Source of the DNA: Paraburkholderia heleia NBRC 101817
GTDB taxonomy: Bacteria; Pseudomonadota; Gammaproteobacteria; Burkholderiales; Burkholderiaceae
Direction: 5' to 3'
Assembly: GCF_000739775.1 (NCBI RefSeq)
Contig: NZ_BBJH01000003.1
Span: forward strand, 62,001-126,000
DNA: 64,000 bases
This document shows positions 61,944-64,000 of the stretch, in pieces. Under the pieces are notes generated by a model. That model was not told the origin of the DNA. It did not search any database and saw only the letters and a list, made by a program, of their open reading frames with translations. The position numbers and the translations under genes were made by a program. Position 1 is the stretch's first letter, and each line of letters starts with the position of its first letter.

Positions 61944-63560
61944 TCAGACGCCGATCGCGCCGGGAAGCGCGTCGTTGCTTGCCGGGGTTGCCGTGCTGCG
62001 CGCGTTTGGCAGCGTGTCGCGTTCCGTTGCCTGCGGGGCGGGCCTCGCGCCGTCTCGTGCGGGGCCGGGAAGCGGCGGCGGGGCGCCGTCGGCGACGAGG
62101 CGAAACGCGAACGTCATGTCGTCGGAGAGCGGGCGGTCGTCGCGATAGGTCGGCAGCGTGGCGCGCACGCGGGCATAGAGCGCGTCCGTGTATGGGGCGC
62201 GCGCCGCGTCGAGCGGCTGCAGGTCGTAGGCTTGCGCCGCGGCGAGCAGTTCGATGCCGAGGATCCGGTTGCTGTTCTCGATGATCGTGAGCGCCTTGAG
62301 CGCGGCGGGCGTCGCATGGCACAGGTGGTCCTCCTGCAGCCCCGAGGTCACGCCGCCGTCGAGACTCGCGGGCGCCGCTTCACGGCGGTTCTGCGCGACG
62401 AGCGATGCTGCCGTGTACTGCGCGATCATGAACCCCGAGCGCGTGCCGCCCGCGTGAGCGAGGAAGGCGGGCAGGCCGCTCACAAGCGGGTTCACGAGGC
62501 GGTCGAGGCGCCGTTCTGCCATTGCCGCGACCTGCGCAATCGCGGTTGCGAGACTGTCCATCGCCAGTGCGATCGAGGCGCCGACCGCATGCGCCTGCGA
62601 GTAGACCTGCGGCGCTTCCGGTGTGCCCGCAACGATCGGATTGTCGGTCACCGAGGCAAGCTCGCGGTTCACGACTTCGGCCGTCGCGGCGAGCGTGTCT
62701 CGCGCCGCGCCGTGCACGTGCGGAATCGTGCGCACGCTGAGCGGGTCCTGCGTGTGCCGCCCGAGCGACTTTTCGAGCAGCGAGCTGCCGGCGAGCGCCG
62801 CGCGCAGGCGCTCGCCAACGCGGGCGAGGCCCGGCGAGATGCGAAACGCGAGCGAACGCGTGTCGAACGCCGCGATCTGCCCGCCAAGATTCTCGAAACT
62901 CATTGCGGCGACGACGTCCGCCCAGTCGAGCAGCCGCTGAGCGCGCTGAAGCGCGAGCGCGGCGAGCCCGGTCACGCACGGCGTGCCATTTACGAGGCTC
63001 AATCCCTCCTTCGCCTCGAGCGACAGGGGCTGCAGGCCGAGCCGCTGCAGGGCTTGCGCGCCGCTCAGGCGCTCGCCGTTCCAGCGCACCTGTCCCGCGC
63101 CCACGCACACGAGCGCGATGTGCGCCATGTGGCTCAGATAGCCGACGGAACCGAACGCGGGCACCTCGGGCAGGCAGTTCGCCTCCAGCAGCGTGGCGAG
63201 CCGCTCGACGACTTCGAGTCGCACACCCGAATGCCCATGTGCGAAGTTGTTGATGGCCGCAGCCATGATTGCGCGCGTTTCCTCTGCGCCGAGCGCCTCG
63301 CCTACGCCCACCGCATGGCTCATCAGGATGTTGTGCGAGAGGTCGTGCTGTTCGTCTTGCGAGACGACTACGTCGCACAGCGCGCCGACGCCCGTGTTCA
63401 CGCCATACGCGCGGATGCTGCGCGCGACGATCTGTTCGACGAGCGCCCGTGCGCCGCGAATGCTTGACTGTGCGTGCGCGCTGAGCATCAGCGGTTCACC
63501 CGCTGCAATGGCTGCGATGTCGCGCCAGTCGAGCGGATCCTGGGTACGTACGATTGTCAT
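61944..63560 (-). CDS. Histidine/aromatic ammonia-lyase family protein lacking the MIO motif
   Basis: 538 residues (HAL about 510) with a Pro/Ala-rich tail of about 35 residues. The fold is clear: AYGVNTGVG (Tyr52), KEGLSLVNGT (Asn191), ASVTDNPIV, ERRLDRLVNP and GLQEDHLCH (Glu410). Where HALs have GSVGASGDLAPLAHMAL, this protein has GSVGYLSHMAHIAL (from 137): the Ala-Ser-Gly that cyclises to the MIO electrophile is absent, with a three-residue shortening. The Tyr of QDPYSLRC is Leu274, and SGGNFHG is replaced by YSQAHAVG. The frame and length are intact, so it is probably a functional divergent subfamily rather than a pseudogene. Activity unknown. Confidence 0.85.
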   Translation of the reverse strand: MTIVRTQDPLDWRDIAAIAAGEPLMLSAHAQSSIRGARALVEQIVARSIRAYGVNTGVGALCDVVVSQDEQHDLSHNILMSHAVGVGEALGAEETRAIMAAAINNFAHGHSGVRLEVVERLATLLEANCLPEVPAFGSVGYLSHMAHIALVCVGAGQVRWNGERLSGAQALQRLGLQPLSLEAKEGLSLVNGTPCVTGLAALALQRAQRLLDWADVVAAMSFENLGGQIAAFDTRSLAFRISPGLARVGERLRAALAGSSLLEKSLGRHTQDPLSVRTIPHVHGAARDTLAATAEVVNRELASVTDNPIVAGTPEAPQVYSQAHAVGASIALAMDSLATAIAQVAAMAERRLDRLVNPLVSGLPAFLAHAGGTRSGFMIAQYTAASLVAQNRREAAPASLDGGVTSGLQEDHLCHATPAALKALTIIENSNRILGIELLAAAQAYDLQPLDAARAPYTDALYARVRATLPTYRDDRPLSDDMTFAFRLVADGAPPPLPGPARDGARPAPQATERDTLPNARSTATPASNDALPGAIGV

Positions 63561-63585
63561 GAGAGTGCTTGTGCGTTGCGCGGGT

Positions 63586-64000
63586 TCAGTGAGCGTTGCG
63601 GTCCTGGTGACTCGAAACGAACTGCCTGAAACGGTCCGACTTCAGTTCGCCGAACACCTCGTCTGGCGTGCCGTCCGAATCCACCTGGCCCTGATGCAGG
63701 AACATCACGCGATTCGAGACGTGGCGCGCGAAGCCCATCTCGTGCGTGACGACGAGCATCGTGCGGCCTTCGGCGGCGAGCGTGCGCATCACGCGCAGCA
63801 CTTCGCCGACCAGCTCGGGATCGAGCGCCGACGTCGGCTCGTCGAACAGCATCACCTTGGGATGCATGGCGAGCGCGCGCGCAATCGCGACGCGCTGCTG
63901 CTGACCGCCCGACAGATGGGCCGGATAGTGGCCGCGCTTGTCCGCGAGACCGACCTTGGCGAGCAGCGCTTCGGCTTCTTCGACCGACTCGGCGCGGCTG
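63586..64000 (-). CDS. Amino-acid ABC transporter ATP-binding protein (5' end beyond the window)
   Basis: The visible C-terminal 137 residues run off the right edge. The ABC signature LSGGQQQRVAIARAL, Walker B VMLFDEPTSALDPE and the switch His in VVTHEMGFARHVSNRV are intact, typical of polar amino-acid importers (GlnQ/HisP class). It lies 25 bp upstream of the ammonia-lyase-like gene on the same strand, so the importer and lyase are likely one operon. That suggests an amino acid or derivative as the lyase substrate. Confidence 0.93.
   Translation of the reverse strand, partial: SRAESVEEAEALLAKVGLADKRGHYPAHLSGGQQQRVAIARALAMHPKVMLFDEPTSALDPELVGEVLRVMRTLAAEGRTMLVVTHEMGFARHVSNRVMFLHQGQVDSDGTPDEVFGELKSDRFRQFVSSHQDRNAH

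Noticed and set aside
61181..63560. Ordinary histidine-utilisation (hut) operon
   Set aside because: Gene order hutH-hutC is similar, but the lyase lacks the MIO tripeptide and no hutU, hutI or hutF is adjacent.
1..64000. CRISPR arrays, tRNA or rRNA genes, prophage structural genes
   Set aside because: No regularly spaced repeats, cloverleaf-like sequence, rRNA signature or phage head/tail proteins were seen.

Overview
The window is GC-rich chromosomal DNA from a beta-proteobacterium of the Burkholderiales. It most resembles Paraburkholderia or Caballeronia. That placement is an inference from gene content: a beta-ketoadipate cluster pcaIJ-pcaB-pcaD-pcaC, a luxI-rsaL-luxR quorum-sensing locus, sugar-acid catabolism, DNA polymerase II, arginine deiminase and many LysR/GntR/IclR regulators. 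No rRNA, tRNA or CRISPR array was seen.

Layout. 0.1-15.8 kb is a sugar-acid (uronate/aldarate type) catabolic island: beta-propeller lactonase, uronate-dehydrogenase-like enzyme, GntR regulator and IlvD/Edd dehydratase on the minus strand. Divergent from these is a plus-strand run of 2-hydroxyacid dehydrogenase, MFS permease, SDR, RraA-like protein, UxaA/GarD-type dehydratase and DapA-type lyase. A second MFS permease, a LysR regulator and an enolase-superfamily enzyme follow. 15.8-21.4 kb is a zone of gene decay: a relic of a DHA2 MFS pump, a collapsed CatB-type acetyltransferase, a broken aldo/keto reductase, a frameshifted MFS gene, an MFS tail, and the 3' ends of IS3- and IS6-family transposases. 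One intact dihaem cytochrome c survives inside it.

21.4-31.3 kb carries an EgtB/SUMF1-like iron enzyme, an FNR regulator, a universal stress protein, an intact DHA2 pump, the luxI/rsaL/luxR locus with a perfect palindrome in the divergent promoter, two small proteins of unknown function, serine acetyltransferase and GTP cyclohydrolase I. 31.4-36.7 kb is the beta-ketoadipate block with a divergent LysR regulator. 37.2-43.3 kb has a class III aminotransferase with a divergent MocR regulator, DNA polymerase II and a LysE exporter. 43.5-49.3 kb is a complete RND efflux operon (adaptor, pump, outer-membrane factor).

49.3-56.4 kb groups a CDF-like protein, two related APA-type amino-acid permeases around a glycine-zipper lipoprotein, arginine deiminase and an MscS channel. 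This suggests arginine/ornithine exchange for acid or osmotic stress. 56.4-61.1 kb holds an IclR regulator, an MHS-family permease, 4-hydroxyphenylpyruvate dioxygenase and a LysR regulator. 61.2-64.0 kb holds a HutC-like repressor, a histidine-ammonia-lyase homologue and the truncated ATPase of an amino-acid ABC importer.

The most unusual signals are: (i) the ammonia-lyase homologue has no Ala-Ser-Gly MIO tripeptide and lacks other active-site residues; (ii) the DapA-family lyase keeps the Schiff-base lysine but has lost the catalytic Tyr/Thr residues; (iii) a 13-bp word occurs three times, in the same orientation, at gene ends and beginnings; (iv) the decay zone contains a degenerate copy of a gene that is intact 8 kb away.
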